Origin: Neoroseomonas eburnea
GTDB lineage: Bacteria; Pseudomonadota; Alphaproteobacteria; Acetobacterales; Acetobacteraceae
Length of the DNA: 64,000 bases
Direction of reading: 5' to 3'
Assembly: GCF_018129005.1 (NCBI RefSeq)
Contig: NZ_JAAEDL010000019.1
Coordinates: forward strand, 51,516 to 115,515
Part shown: piece after piece, positions 1 through 8,608 of the stretch
Layout of the letters: each line of letters starts with the position of its first letter
Position numbering within the stretch: position 1 is the first letter of the stretch
Translations under genes and position numbers: made by a program
Notes under the pieces: generated by a model
Databases searched by the model: none
What the model saw: the letters and a program-made list of their open reading frames with translations, nothing else
Told to the model about the DNA's origin: nothing

Positions 1-818
1 AAGGGGTCGAGGAAGTTGGCCCGCTGGTCGTCGAGATAGGCCGCGTAGCGTCGCGCGCAGAGATCGGCGAGGCCGCCGCGCACGGAGTCCGGCAGCGGGA
101 AGAACCAGAGCAGCGGCGCCTCCCCGCGCGGACCCGGATTGAGGAAGCGGCCGGGTTGCAGGAAGCGCAGCCCGTGCGTGTCGCGGCAGGCGCGCAGGGC
201 GTCGCGGTAGAGGGTGAAGCCGCGCTTCGCCAGCACGTCCTCGGCGGGCGCTTCGGGCGGCAGGGAGTCGATGAAGGCGAGGAAATCGGCCGCTGCCGCC
301 GCGCGCGTGCCGCGGCGCAGGCGCGCCAGGGTCTCGGCCGACCAGGCCGCATGGCCCTGCCGCAGCATCGGCAGGTCGAGCAGCCATTCGCCGGGATAGT
401 CGATCAGGTCGAGCGTGACGCGGCGCTCGGGCAGCAGCCCGCCGAGCGAGGTGCGCCGCTCCACGTCGATGGCGAGGGAGAGAGTGGAGAAATCCTCGGT
501 CCGCTCCGGCCAGCGTGGCGGGTCGGCGGCCAGCGCGCCGAGATGGGCATCGGGATCGAAGCGCGGCACCGTCTCGGTGTCCGCCGGCACGACGAAGACG
601 CGGCGGATGCGCCCGCCCGCCGCATCCGACAGCGCGGGCAGCGTGCGCGCGCCACGCCCCGCGGCGAGCAGATTCGCGATCAGCGAGGTGAGGAAGACCG
701 TCTTGCCCGCGCGCGACAGCCCGGTGACGGCGAGCCGGATGCGCTCGCGGCCGATCAGGGCGCGGGCGGCGTCCTCGGTGGTGTCGAGAACGACCCGGAG
801 CAGGGAAAGCGGATCCAT
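1..818 (-). CDS. YcjX-family P-loop ATPase/GTPase, 3' part outside the window
   Basis: The reading frame starts at ATG 818 and runs off the left edge, so about 272 N-terminal residues are visible and the C-terminus is missing. A Walker A motif, GLSRAGKT, lies at residues 33-40 and is followed by VFLTSLIANLL; this pairing is the hallmark of the YcjX (DUF463) family. The family is a P-loop protein of unsettled role, often linked to envelope stress and the neighbouring YcjF (DUF697) gene, which would lie to the left of this window. A second segment, LDLIDYPGEWLLDLP, is also typical. The gene is divergent from the PadR gene. The family call is firm; the function is not known. Confidence 0.88.
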   Translation of the reverse strand, partial: MDPLSLLRVVLDTTEDAARALIGRERIRLAVTGLSRAGKTVFLTSLIANLLAAGRGARTLPALSDAAGGRIRRVFVVPADTETVPRFDPDAHLGALAADPPRWPERTEDFSTLSLAIDVERRTSLGGLLPERRVTLDLIDYPGEWLLDLPMLRQGHAAWSAETLARLRRGTRAAAAADFLAFIDSLPPEAPAEDVLAKRGFTLYRDALRACRDTHGLRFLQPGRFLNPGPRGEAPLLWFFPLPDSVRGGLADLCARRYAAYLDDQRANFLDP

Positions 819-927
819 GGGGCGGTCGTCAGCGCCGCCGGGGGAAATCGGTCATGGCCAAGGGTCGCACCCGGCCGTCGGCTTGGGCAACCGCCCGGCC
901 CCGAAATGGGCTTGAATTCGACTGTGT

Positions 928-958
928 TTCGACATATCTTATTTCCCGATAGATCGAA
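928..958. promoter_or_regulatory. Dyad operator candidate upstream of the PadR gene
   Basis: An interrupted inverted repeat is seen directly. The left arm TTCGA-CA-TATC and right arm GATA-GA-TCGAA are separated by nine bases, and 9 of 11 arm positions are complementary. It ends 16 bases before the PadR start codon and just ahead of the ribosome binding site (GGTGGAGG, about 962-969). PadR regulators commonly repress their own operon from such a dyad, so this is a good candidate for autoregulation and perhaps for control of the divergent YcjX gene. Confidence 0.55.
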
Positions 959-974
959 TTCGGTGGAGGCCGAT

Positions 975-1559
975 ATGCATCACAGACAGTTTCATGGTCA
1001 TCATCACGGGCATGGCCATCATCACGGGCGTCGCTTCGCACGCCAGGAGGACGGGAACCCCGGTCGCCATGGTCATCCCTGGCGCGGGCGTGGCGGCGGC
1101 GGGCTCGGGCGGTTCTTCGCCCATGGCGACCTGCGCCTCGTCATCCTGCACCTGATCGCGGAGAAGCCGCGCCACGGCTACGAGATCATCAAGGCGATCG
1201 AGGAGCGCGTGGCCGGCGCCTACAGCCCGAGCCCCGGCGTGATCTACCCGACGCTCACCCTGCTCGAGGAACTCGGCTACGTGACGGTCGAGGCGGCCGA
1301 GGAGGGCAACCGCAAGCTGCACGTCATCACCGGGCAGGGCCGTGCCTTCCTCGAGGCGAACCGCCCGGCGCTGGACGCGCTGCTCGCGCGGATGGACGAG
1401 GCCGGCAGCGGCGGCCCCGCGCCGCAGGTGATCCGAGCCATGGAAAACCTCAAGCTGGCCCTGCGGCTGCGCCTGTCGCGCGGCCCGCTGAGCCCGGCGG
1501 AGGCCGATGCGGTGGCCGCGGCGATCGATGCCGCCGCCAGCGCCGTGGAGAAGAGCTGA
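975..1559 (+). CDS. PadR-family transcriptional regulator with His-rich N-terminus
   Basis: The protein has 194 residues. Residues 1-45 are rich in His, Gly and Arg (for example HHHGHGHHHGRR). They precede a PadR winged helix beginning near FFAHGDLRLVILHLIAEKPRHGYEIIKAIEE and continuing through SPGVIYPTLTLLEELG. The C-terminal helix contains the usual dimerisation segment. The ATG at 975 is chosen because of the Shine-Dalgarno sequence just upstream; the frame stays open to 156, but that extension overlaps the divergent gene antisense. The histidine cluster suggests metal sensing or metal-modulated binding, which is an inference. The stop overlaps the next start by one base (TGATG), so the two genes are translationally coupled. 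Confidence 0.92.
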   Translation: MHHRQFHGHHHGHGHHHGRRFARQEDGNPGRHGHPWRGRGGGGLGRFFAHGDLRLVILHLIAEKPRHGYEIIKAIEERVAGAYSPSPGVIYPTLTLLEELGYVTVEAAEEGNRKLHVITGQGRAFLEANRPALDALLARMDEAGSGGPAPQVIRAMENLKLALRLRLSRGPLSPAEADAVAAAIDAAASAVEKS

Positions 1560-1858
1560 TGCTGCGCTCTGAAGCGCGCGTCGCGACCGCCTCGCCGCGC
1601 CGCTATCTCGGCCAGCTCTGCAAGCATTTCGGCCACAAGGTGCCGGCGAGCTGCGACGGGCGGCTGGGGCGCATCGACTTCCCGTTCGGCCCTTGCGAGC
1701 TGGACGCCTCGGCCGAGGATGCCCTGGTCCTGCGCGTCGCGGCGGCCGATGACGAGGCGCTGGCGAGGCTGGAGCACGTCGTCGGCAGCCATCTCGAACG
1801 CTTCGCCTTCCGCGAGGCGCTCGAGATCGCCTGGAGCCGGACGCCGCCCGCGCCCTGA
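1559..1858 (+). CDS. DUF2218 family small protein
   Basis: This 99-residue protein has the DUF2218 pattern: an N-terminal AxVATxxPxRYLxQLCKHFGHK segment and a C-terminal LARLEHVVGSHLERFAFRE segment. The family has no established activity. In many alphaproteobacteria it sits beside PadR regulators and siderophore-interacting (ViuB-like) flavoproteins, and it can be fused to the latter, so a link to iron or metal handling is plausible. No ViuB-like gene is present here. It is coupled to the PadR gene by a one-base stop/start overlap and converges on gloA. Confidence 0.82.
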   Translation: MLRSEARVATASPRRYLGQLCKHFGHKVPASCDGRLGRIDFPFGPCELDASAEDALVLRVAAADDEALARLEHVVGSHLERFAFREALEIAWSRTPPAP

Positions 1859-1879
1859 AGGCGCAGGCAGCCCGGGCGG

Positions 1880-2275
1880 TCAGCGCTGGATCAGCTCGAT
1901 CTTGTAGCCGTCCGGGTCTTCGACGAAGGCGATGATGGTGGTGCCGAACTTCACCGGCCCGGCTTCGCGCGTCACCTTGCCGCCGGCGGCGCGCACCTTC
2001 TCGCAGGCCGCGGCGACGTCCGGCACGCCGACGGCGAGGTGGCCGAAGGCGGTGCCCATCTCGTACTTCTCCACGCCGTAGTTGTAGGTCAGCTCGATCT
2101 CGCCGGCGCCGGAGGCGTTGCCGTCCCCGTAGCCGAGGAAGACGAGCGTGTACTTGCCGTCCGGCACGTCGCGCCGGCGCAGTTCCGTCATGCCGAGAAG
2201 CTGAGTGTAGAAGGCGATGCTGCGGTCCAGGTTGCCGACCCGGAGCATGGTGTGCAGGAAGCGGCCTTCGCTCAT
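1880..2275 (-). CDS. gloA: Lactoylglutathione lyase (glyoxalase I)
   Basis: This 131-residue VOC-fold protein is nearly colinear with E. coli GloA. It should convert the methylglyoxal-glutathione hemithioacetal to S-lactoylglutathione in the cytoplasm. The four metal ligands are present at H8 (FLHTMLRV), E61 (IELTYN), H79 (FGHLAV) and E127 (YKIELIQ). The short form without the yeast-type insertions is typical of the Ni/Co-dependent class. The ATG overlaps the lpxI stop by four bases (ATGA), so gloA is translated as the last gene of the lipid A operon. This is an unusual position for a detoxification gene. Confidence 0.95.
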   Translation of the reverse strand: MSEGRFLHTMLRVGNLDRSIAFYTQLLGMTELRRRDVPDGKYTLVFLGYGDGNASGAGEIELTYNYGVEKYEMGTAFGHLAVGVPDVAAACEKVRAAGGKVTREAGPVKFGTTIIAFVEDPDGYKIELIQR

Positions 2276-3123
2276 GCTGTCGTTCCTTCCGTGAAGTCCG
2301 CCGGGTCGAAGGCCAGCAGGAAGAGCCCCGCCTCCCGTGCCCGGGCGATAGTGGTGTCTCGATCGAGAAGGATGGTGCCGTTGGCCTCGAAGGCCAAGCC
2401 GCGAAGCCCGGCGGCGGCGGCGGCATCGACGGTGCGCGGCCCGATGGTCGGCAGGTCCGCCAGGCGCGACTGGCCGGGCTTGACGCATTTCACCAGGACG
2501 CCGCCAGGTCCTTCGCGATGCAGCCTGCCGCATCGGTCCAGCATCGCGTCGGTGCCCTCGATCGCTTCGACGGCGAGGACCAGCCCCTGTTGCACGACGC
2601 AGCCCTGGCCGACATCGACGGCGCCGAGCGCGCGGCACACGGCAAGCCCGCGCTGGATGTCGGCGCGCGCGAGGTCATCGGGCTGCGGCCCCGCCAGCAA
2701 CGCCGCCGGCGGCAGCAGCCCGGCCAGCACCTGCTGCGCGCCGAGCACCTCGAACCCGTCCTCCGCCAGCACCTTCATCACCGCGCGCAGGATCGAATCG
2801 TCGCCGGAGAAGGCCGCCTTGCCGATGCGCGCAAGCAGCTTCATCCCCGCCGCATCCGGCCGCAGGGAGAGCAGCGACGGCCGTGCGACCGTCCCCGCCA
2901 GCACCACCTGCCGCACGCCGTGCTGCTTGAGCCAGGCCAGCATCTGCGCCGCCAGGCCCCAGCGGAAGACGCGATGCGGCAGCGCGGGATAGGCCGCCGC
3001 ATCGCCATGCCCTTCGAGCACCACGACGACGACCGGCCGGCCCGAGGCGGCGACGGCTTCCGCCACGCGCACGGGCAGCCCGCCGCCGCCGGCGATGACG
3101 CCGAGCGGTTCAGCCGCGATCAT
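2272..3123 (-). CDS. lpxI: UDP-2,3-diacylglucosamine pyrophosphatase LpxI
   Basis: This 283-residue protein matches LpxI (DUF1009), which in alphaproteobacteria replaces LpxH and hydrolyses UDP-2,3-diacylglucosamine to lipid X plus UMP. Visible family marks are the N-terminal [17 protein letters not shown], the middle [23 protein letters not shown], and the C-terminal [27 protein letters not shown] followed by [19 protein letters not shown]. It lies 18 bases after lpxA and overlaps gloA. The usual downstream partner lpxB is absent here. Confidence 0.95.
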   Translation of the reverse strand: MIAAEPLGVIAGGGGLPVRVAEAVAASGRPVVVVVLEGHGDAAAYPALPHRVFRWGLAAQMLAWLKQHGVRQVVLAGTVARPSLLSLRPDAAGMKLLARIGKAAFSGDDSILRAVMKVLAEDGFEVLGAQQVLAGLLPPAALLAGPQPDDLARADIQRGLAVCRALGAVDVGQGCVVQQGLVLAVEAIEGTDAMLDRCGRLHREGPGGVLVKCVKPGQSRLADLPTIGPRTVDAAAAAGLRGLAFEANGTILLDRDTTIARAREAGLFLLAFDPADFTEGTTA

Positions 3124-3141
3124 CGCGACGGCGCCGGGCGA

Positions 3142-3963
3142 TCAGTTGGTGTCGTCCTCATCGCCCGCATCGACGTCGCGCCCGGCCTTGCACAGGCCAC
3201 GCTTCGACGGCGCCTTGATGAAGGCGAGGATCTCCGCGACCTGCGCGTCCTCGGGCCAGCGCGCCTCGGCCTGGGCGAAGCGTTCGGTGAATACGCCCGG
3301 CTCCTTGAACAGCAGGCGGAAGGCGCCGCGCAGCGCGTGGATCTGCGGGCGGGTGAAGCCGCGCCGCTTCAGCCCGATCAGGTTCAGCCCGATCATGCGC
3401 GCGCGGTTTCCCATGGCGGAGCCGTAGGGGATCACGTCGGCCTCGACGCCGCTCATGCCGCCGATCACCGCCTGGCGGCCGATGCGCACGAACTGGTGGA
3501 TCGCCGTGCCGCCGCCGACGAAGACGGTGTCGCCGATCTCGACATGGCCGCCGAGCATCACGTTGTTCGCGATGATGACGCGGTCGTGCAGCGTGCAGTC
3601 ATGCGCGACATGCGCGACCGCCATGATCATGCAGTCGGCGCCCACATGCGTGACGCCGGCGCCGCCGACGCTCCCGCGGTGGATGGTGGCGTGCTCGCGC
3701 ACCAGGGTGCGCGCGCCGATCTCGCAGCGCGTCGGCTCGCCCCTGTACTTCAGGTCCTGCGGCGCCATGCCGATGGTCGCGAAGGGAAACACCTTCACGC
3801 CGGCGCCGAGCCGGGTGTGCCCGTCCACCACCACATGGGAGACGAGTTCGACGCCGTCTCCGAGGACGACGTCGGGACCGACCACGCATGCGGGCCCGAT
3901 GCGGCAGCCCGTACCGATGACGGCGCCTGGGGCGACCGCCGCGGTCGGATGGATGTCTGTCAT
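3142..3963 (-). CDS. lpxA: Acyl-ACP--UDP-N-acetylglucosamine O-acyltransferase
   Basis: LpxA transfers a 3-hydroxyacyl chain from ACP to UDP-GlcNAc, the first step of lipid A synthesis. The 273-residue protein is built of left-handed beta-helix hexapeptide repeats over residues 1-190, followed by a helical C-terminal domain. The catalytic histidine is H121 in AHVAHDC, equivalent to His125 of E. coli. The segment GGHVEIGDTVFVGGGTAIHQFVRIG is characteristic. The C-terminal tail is acidic (DVDAGDEDDTN), which is a small departure from E. coli. The ATG at 3963 lies two bases after the fabZ stop. Confidence 0.97.
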   Translation of the reverse strand: MTDIHPTAAVAPGAVIGTGCRIGPACVVGPDVVLGDGVELVSHVVVDGHTRLGAGVKVFPFATIGMAPQDLKYRGEPTRCEIGARTLVREHATIHRGSVGGAGVTHVGADCMIMAVAHVAHDCTLHDRVIIANNVMLGGHVEIGDTVFVGGGTAIHQFVRIGRQAVIGGMSGVEADVIPYGSAMGNRARMIGLNLIGLKRRGFTRPQIHALRGAFRLLFKEPGVFTERFAQAEARWPEDAQVAEILAFIKAPSKRGLCKAGRDVDAGDEDDTN

Positions 3964-3965
3964 GT

Positions 3966-4448
3966 TCAGCGATCCAGGATCATGGCGGCGTAGGTGGCTT
4001 CCGCCACCACCTTGCCGTCCACCTTTGCCTCGGCGGAGAACTTCCAGATGTTCCCGCGCTGGCGTTCCTTCTTCACGTGCACGCGCATCTGGTCGCCGGG
4101 CACGACGGGCTTGCGGAACTTCGCGTTGTCCACCGTCATGAAGTAGACGAGCTTGCCCGCCCATTCGGGACCGAGCGTCTCCACCACCAGCACGGCGGCG
4201 GTCTGCGCCATGCACTCGATGATCAGCACGCCGGGCATCACCGGCATGGTGGGGAAATGGCCCTGGAAGAAGTTCTCGTTGATGGTGACGTTCTTGATGC
4301 CGATGCAGGAGTCGTTCTTCACGAGCTCCACCACGCGGTCCACCAGCAGGAAGGGGTAGCGGTGGGGAATGGCGTGCATGATCTGCGCGATGTCGAAGGT
4401 ACTCACCTCGCGCGGTGCATTCGTGGCCGTGTCGTGTTCGCTGCTCAT
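3966..4448 (-). CDS. fabZ: 3-hydroxyacyl-ACP dehydratase FabZ
   Basis: FabZ dehydrates 3-hydroxyacyl-ACP in fatty acid elongation and competes with LpxA and LpxD for the same acyl-ACP pool. The 160-residue hot-dog protein shows IPHRYPFLLVDRV, then the catalytic His in GHFPTMPVMPG (H64) and the catalytic Glu in ECMAQ (E78). The N-terminus has an extra stretch of about 17 polar residues before the conserved core. It sits between lpxD (17-base gap) and lpxA in the standard alphaproteobacterial order. Confidence 0.97.
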   Translation of the reverse strand: MSSEHDTATNAPREVSTFDIAQIMHAIPHRYPFLLVDRVVELVKNDSCIGIKNVTINENFFQGHFPTMPVMPGVLIIECMAQTAAVLVVETLGPEWAGKLVYFMTVDNAKFRKPVVPGDQMRVHVKKERQRGNIWKFSAEAKVDGKVVAEATYAAMILDR

Positions 4449-4465
4449 GACGTCCCGCCCGTCTC

Positions 4466-5488
4466 TCAGTTCCTCTTAGGCACGGCGAGCTGCCGCAGCC
4501 GCGTGATAGCGCGCATGAATTCCCTGGCCGGCCAGGCCGGGCTGCCGACCACGTCGGTGCCGGCCGGCACGTTGGCCATGACGCCGGCCTGGGCCCCCAC
4601 CCGCACCCCGTCGCCGAGCGTCACGTGGCCGGCGATGCCCGCCTGCCCCGCAACGACGACGAAGTTGCCGAGTTCCACGGAGCCGGCGATGCCGACCTGC
4701 GCCACGATCACGCAGCCACGGCCCATTTTCACGTTGTGGCCGACCTGCACCAGGTTGTCGAGCCGCGTGCCCGCGCCGAGCACGGTATCGCCCGCCGCCC
4801 CGCGGTCGACGGTGGAATTGGCGCCGATCTCGACGCCATCGCCCAGGATGACGCGACCGAGCTGCGGCACGGTCACGTGCTCCCCGGCCTTCGTGGTGAC
4901 GAAGCCGAAGCCCTCATTGCCGACCCGCACGCCTTCGTTCAGCACCACGGAAGCACCGGCCAGGCAGTGCAGCATCGAGGCATGCGCCCGCAGGATCGAC
5001 CCGGCACCCAGCACGCAGCCGGGCCCGACGACCGCATGCGGCCCGAGGATGCAGCCAGGCCCGATCTCCGCCCCGGCACCGACCACGGCGAAGGGGCCGA
5101 TTTCGCACCCCTCCCCGACCGTCGCGTCGGCGGCGATCGCCGCCGTGGGATGGATGCCCGGGACCGGCGCCGGCCGCGGATGGAACAGCGCCGCGACGCG
5201 CGCGAAGGCAAGCTGCGGCGCCTCGCAGACCAGCGCGACGCAGCCTTCGGGCACCTCCGCCTCGACATCCGGCGAAACCAGCACGGCGCCGGCGCGCGTC
5301 GTCTTCAGCGCGGCGGCGTGACGGCGTCCTTCGAGATAGGCGACCTCATCCGGCCCGGCATCCGCGAGCGGCGCGACATCGGTGAAAAGCCTTGTGCCAT
5401 CGCCGCCGAAGCGGGCCCCGGCGGCAGCCGCGATGGCCGCCAGGCCGAGGGCCCCGCGGGCCGGGAAAAAGCGCGGATCCGCCCCCAC
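4466..5488 (-). CDS. lpxD: UDP-3-O-acylglucosamine N-acyltransferase
   Basis: LpxD adds the second hydroxyacyl chain to UDP-3-O-acyl-glucosamine in lipid A synthesis. The 340-residue protein has an N-terminal uridine-binding domain (about 1-105) and then a hexapeptide-repeat beta-helix. The catalytic histidine is H251 in LVQVGHNV, matching His239 of E. coli, and NEGFGFV is also diagnostic. The start is a GTG at 5488, three bases after the ompH stop, which implies tight coupling. The short C-terminal helix ends in RLRQLAVPKRN. Confidence 0.97.
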   Translation of the reverse strand: MGADPRFFPARGALGLAAIAAAAGARFGGDGTRLFTDVAPLADAGPDEVAYLEGRRHAAALKTTRAGAVLVSPDVEAEVPEGCVALVCEAPQLAFARVAALFHPRPAPVPGIHPTAAIAADATVGEGCEIGPFAVVGAGAEIGPGCILGPHAVVGPGCVLGAGSILRAHASMLHCLAGASVVLNEGVRVGNEGFGFVTTKAGEHVTVPQLGRVILGDGVEIGANSTVDRGAAGDTVLGAGTRLDNLVQVGHNVKMGRGCVIVAQVGIAGSVELGNFVVVAGQAGIAGHVTLGDGVRVGAQAGVMANVPAGTDVVGSPAWPAREFMRAITRLRQLAVPKRN

Positions 5489-5491
5489 GGC

Positions 5492-6277
5492 TCAGTTCCG
5501 CCGCTGCTGGCCCTGCGGCTGCGCGGCGCCCTGCCGCGGCGGCTGGGCGGGGCGCTGCTGTGCCGGTTGCTGCGCGGCCGGCGCCGCGCCGGCCGTCTCG
5601 GCCGGCAGGTTGACGCTCGGGATCATGCGGTTGAGCTGCGCCGCCACCTCCTCCGTCAGGTCGAAGGGGGGCTCGTTGAAGATCACCAGCGGGCGCGGCA
5701 GCACGATGTTCACGCTGCGGCTGCTCGCCACCTGGCGGATGACGACGCCGAGCGCCTGCTCGATCTCGCGCAGCGCGGTCTGCGCGAGCTGCTCGATGTC
5801 GCGGGCGCGCTCGCGCAGCACGCGCTGGCTGTCTGTGATGCGGTCCTGGAGTTCACGCTCGCGCGTCCGAAGCTGCTCGGGCGTCAGCGTGGCGCGATCG
5901 GTCGCGAGGCGCTGCTGCTCGTCGCGCCAGCGCTGCTGCTCCTGCTGCAGGTCCTCGTTCAGCCGGCCGCGGCGCTGCTCGATCGCTTCGCGCACCTGGG
6001 TGAAGGCGGTCGAGACGCGCTGGATCTCCGGCACATCGACGATGCCGATCACGGGGGCCGGCGGCGGCTGGCCCGGCGCCAGCGGAGGCGGAGCCTGTGC
6101 CGGGCGTTGTCCCGGCGCCTGTCCGGGCCGCGCCGGCGCCTGGGCCGGCCGCTGCGCCTGTCCCTGCGCCTGGCCGCCCTGGCCCTGCTGGCCGGGGACG
6201 AACCACTGCCCCTGCTGTGCTGCCGCAGGAAAGGCGACGAGGGCCACCGCGAGGGCGGCCGGAGCAAAACGGATCAT
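5492..6277 (-). CDS. OmpH/Skp-family periplasmic chaperone with low-complexity tails
   Basis: The position between bamA and lpxD and the OmpH core identify this as the Skp-type chaperone for outer-membrane protein transit. The ATG at 6277 begins a signal peptide MIRFAPAALAVALVAFPAAA. A Gln/Gly/Pro/Ala-rich segment of about 55 residues follows. The Skp domain starts at IGIVDVPEIQRVSTAFTQVREAIEQ and continues as a coiled coil rich in Gln, Arg and Glu. The C-terminus is again Gln/Pro/Ala-rich. Classical Skp is about 160 residues, so this 261-residue form carries disordered extensions at both ends. It lies 18 bases after the bamA stop. Confidence 0.88.
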   Translation of the reverse strand: MIRFAPAALAVALVAFPAAAQQGQWFVPGQQGQGGQAQGQAQRPAQAPARPGQAPGQRPAQAPPPLAPGQPPPAPVIGIVDVPEIQRVSTAFTQVREAIEQRRGRLNEDLQQEQQRWRDEQQRLATDRATLTPEQLRTRERELQDRITDSQRVLRERARDIEQLAQTALREIEQALGVVIRQVASSRSVNIVLPRPLVIFNEPPFDLTEEVAAQLNRMIPSVNLPAETAGAAPAAQQPAQQRPAQPPRQGAAQPQGQQRRN

Positions 6278-6295
6278 GTCAGGCAACTTCCTGGA

Positions 6296-8608
6296 TCAGA
6301 AACGGGTGCCGAAGCCAAGGCGGAAGACCTGCGTCTCGTCGTAGGACTTCTTCACCAGCGCCTGGGCGAGGTCGATGTTGATCAGCCCGATCGGGCTGCG
6401 CCACGAGATGCCGACGCCGGCGCCGACACGCGGCGAGGAATCGTCGCGCACGCAGTCCGGTACTGTCGTGGGACAGCCGGAATTGTTCACGCTCGACGGA
6501 AGGCCTGAGAGCGAGCCCACGTCGACGAAGGCACGCCCGATGAAGCCGAGTTCGCTCGGCACCGGCAGCGGGAAGCGGAATTCCGCCGAGCTCGTCCACA
6601 TCACCTGCCCGCCGAGGCTGTCATTGGTCGAGATGTCGCGCGGGCCGGCGCCGCCGAGGGCGAAGCCGCGCAGGTTCTCGCCGCCGAGGAAGAAGCGGTC
6701 GACGATGCGGGTGTCGTTGTCGTTATAGGGCTCGAGGTAGCCGCCGCCGGCCGCCAGCACCAGCACGTAGTCCGGGTCGCCGAGCATGCGCTCGAAGGGA
6801 ATGTAGTACTGCCCGTCGGCGCGCAGGCGCACGTAGTGGACATCGCCGCCGATGCCGGCGAAGTCGGCGCCGACGCGCGCGACATAGCCGCGCCGCGGCT
6901 CGATGCGGCTGTCGCGGCGATCATAGGTCAGCGTCGTGGACACCTGGCTCAGCAGGGTCCGGCCTTCCTGCTCCCGCACGAAGCGGGAGGCGTTCTCGTC
7001 CACGTCGTAGAGTTCGCGGTCGACCAGCGAGTAGGACCAGGACTGGCGCAGGTGCTCGTTGATCTCGTAGCCCATGCGCAGCGCGAAGCCGGCGCGGCGT
7101 TCGCTGTAGCCCGAGGTATCGGTGAGGTCGCGCTGCACCAGGAACACGTCCGCGCCGGCGGCGAGGTTGCGTTCGAGGAACTGCGGGTCGGTCACCGAGA
7201 TGTCCACCTGGCTGCGGTACTGCGCGAGGGTCAGGTTGACGCGCGCATCGACGCCGGTGCCGAGCAGGTTGCGCTCGCGCAGGCCGATGTCGGCGAGGAA
7301 GCCGGCATCGGTCGAGTAGCCGCCGCCGAGGGTGAACTCGCCGGTGGCCCGCTCCGTCACCTGGGTGTTCAGGATCGTCCTGTCGGGGGCCGAGCCCGGC
7401 TGGGTGTTGATCTGCACGTCTGAGAAGAAGCCGAGGCTGCGGATGCGGTCGCGCGACCGCCGCACCTGCTGGACCACCAGCGGGTCGCCTTCCGCGAGGC
7501 GGAACTCCCGGCGGATCACGCGGTCCTGGGTGCGCGTGTTGCCGGTGATCTCGATGCGCTCGACGAAGGCGCGCGGCCCCTCGCTGATCTCGAAGGTCAG
7601 GTCGACGGTGCGCGCGTCCCGGTTCCGCACGACGCGCGGCTCCACACTGGCGAAGGGGAAGCCGCGCGTCCCGAGCAGATCGGTCAGCTCGTTGTCGGCG
7701 CGCTCCACCGCGTCGCCGTCGTACCAGTCGCCGACCGAAACCGGGATCTCGCCGCGCACCGTCGCCGGGTCGAGGCCGCGCAGCGTGCTGGTCACGTCGA
7801 TGCTGCCGATGCGGTACCGCGGCCCTTCGTCGATGGTGTAGGTGATGAAGAAGCCGCTGCGGTCGGGGGCGAGTTCCGCCGTCGCGCCGGTGATCTGCAC
7901 GTCGGCATAGCCCTGGCGCAGGTAGAAGCGGCGCAGCAGCTCACGGTCGAAGGCGAGGCGGTCCGGGTCGTAGGTGTCGCTGCTCGACAGCAGCCGGTAC
8001 CAGGCCTGCTCGCGCGTCGCCACGATCTCCTTCAGCCGTCCGTCCGAATAGCTCTCGTTGCCGACGAAGTTGATGCGCGCGACCAGCGCGACCTCACCCT
8101 CATTGATCTCGAAGACGACATCGACGCGGTTCTGGTCGAGCTCGATGATCTTGGGCTCCACGGTTGCGCCGAAGCGACCGCGGCGGGCGTAGATCTCGAG
8201 GATCCGCTGTCGGTCGGCCTGCGCTGCCGCTGGCGTGAAGACGGCGCGCGGACGAAGCTGCACCTCGCCGCGCAACACGTCGCTGGTGACGCGGCGGTTG
8301 CCTTCGAAGCCAACGCGGTTGACGAGCGGGTTCTCGACCACCCGCACGACCACGCGGTTGCCTTCGGGCCGGACCTCGACATCGCGGAACAGCCCGGTCG
8401 CGAAGAGCGCCCGCAAGCTGCGGTCGAGCCGGTCGGGATCGGCCGGTTCGCCCGGCTGCACCAGCATGTAGGACCGGATGGTATCGGCCTCGATACGCTG
8501 GTTGCCCTGCACCTCGATGGAGGCCACGCGGCCTGGCGCCTGCGCCGAGGACGGGACTGCCAGCACGAGGGCGGCGAGGACGAGCAGGAGGGTGCGCAGC
8601 CTGGACAA
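6296..8608 (-). CDS. bamA: Outer membrane protein assembly factor BamA
   Basis: BamA inserts beta-barrel proteins into the outer membrane. The 770-residue product starts at a TTG with a signal peptide (MSRLRTLLLVLAALVLAVPSS). Five POTRA domains cover about residues 25-425; the last includes ERIEITGNTRTQDRVIRREF. A 16-strand barrel ends in FRLGFGTRF with the C-terminal Phe of the beta signal. The loop-6 motif is LRGF within GGENLRGFALGG. Two cysteines, in NSGCPTTVPDC, lie in a predicted surface loop near the C-terminus. The gene sits between rseP (408 bases upstream) and ompH. Confidence 0.97.
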   Translation of the reverse strand: MSRLRTLLLVLAALVLAVPSSAQAPGRVASIEVQGNQRIEADTIRSYMLVQPGEPADPDRLDRSLRALFATGLFRDVEVRPEGNRVVVRVVENPLVNRVGFEGNRRVTSDVLRGEVQLRPRAVFTPAAAQADRQRILEIYARRGRFGATVEPKIIELDQNRVDVVFEINEGEVALVARINFVGNESYSDGRLKEIVATREQAWYRLLSSSDTYDPDRLAFDRELLRRFYLRQGYADVQITGATAELAPDRSGFFITYTIDEGPRYRIGSIDVTSTLRGLDPATVRGEIPVSVGDWYDGDAVERADNELTDLLGTRGFPFASVEPRVVRNRDARTVDLTFEISEGPRAFVERIEITGNTRTQDRVIRREFRLAEGDPLVVQQVRRSRDRIRSLGFFSDVQINTQPGSAPDRTILNTQVTERATGEFTLGGGYSTDAGFLADIGLRERNLLGTGVDARVNLTLAQYRSQVDISVTDPQFLERNLAAGADVFLVQRDLTDTSGYSERRAGFALRMGYEINEHLRQSWSYSLVDRELYDVDENASRFVREQEGRTLLSQVSTTLTYDRRDSRIEPRRGYVARVGADFAGIGGDVHYVRLRADGQYYIPFERMLGDPDYVLVLAAGGGYLEPYNDNDTRIVDRFFLGGENLRGFALGGAGPRDISTNDSLGGQVMWTSSAEFRFPLPVPSELGFIGRAFVDVGSLSGLPSSVNNSGCPTTVPDCVRDDSSPRVGAGVGISWRSPIGLINIDLAQALVKKSYDETQVFRLGFGTRF

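Noticed and set aside
156..974. Upstream extension of the PadR frame by 273 codons
   Set aside because: It is antisense to the YcjX gene and lacks conservation; the ATG at 975 has a Shine-Dalgarno sequence.
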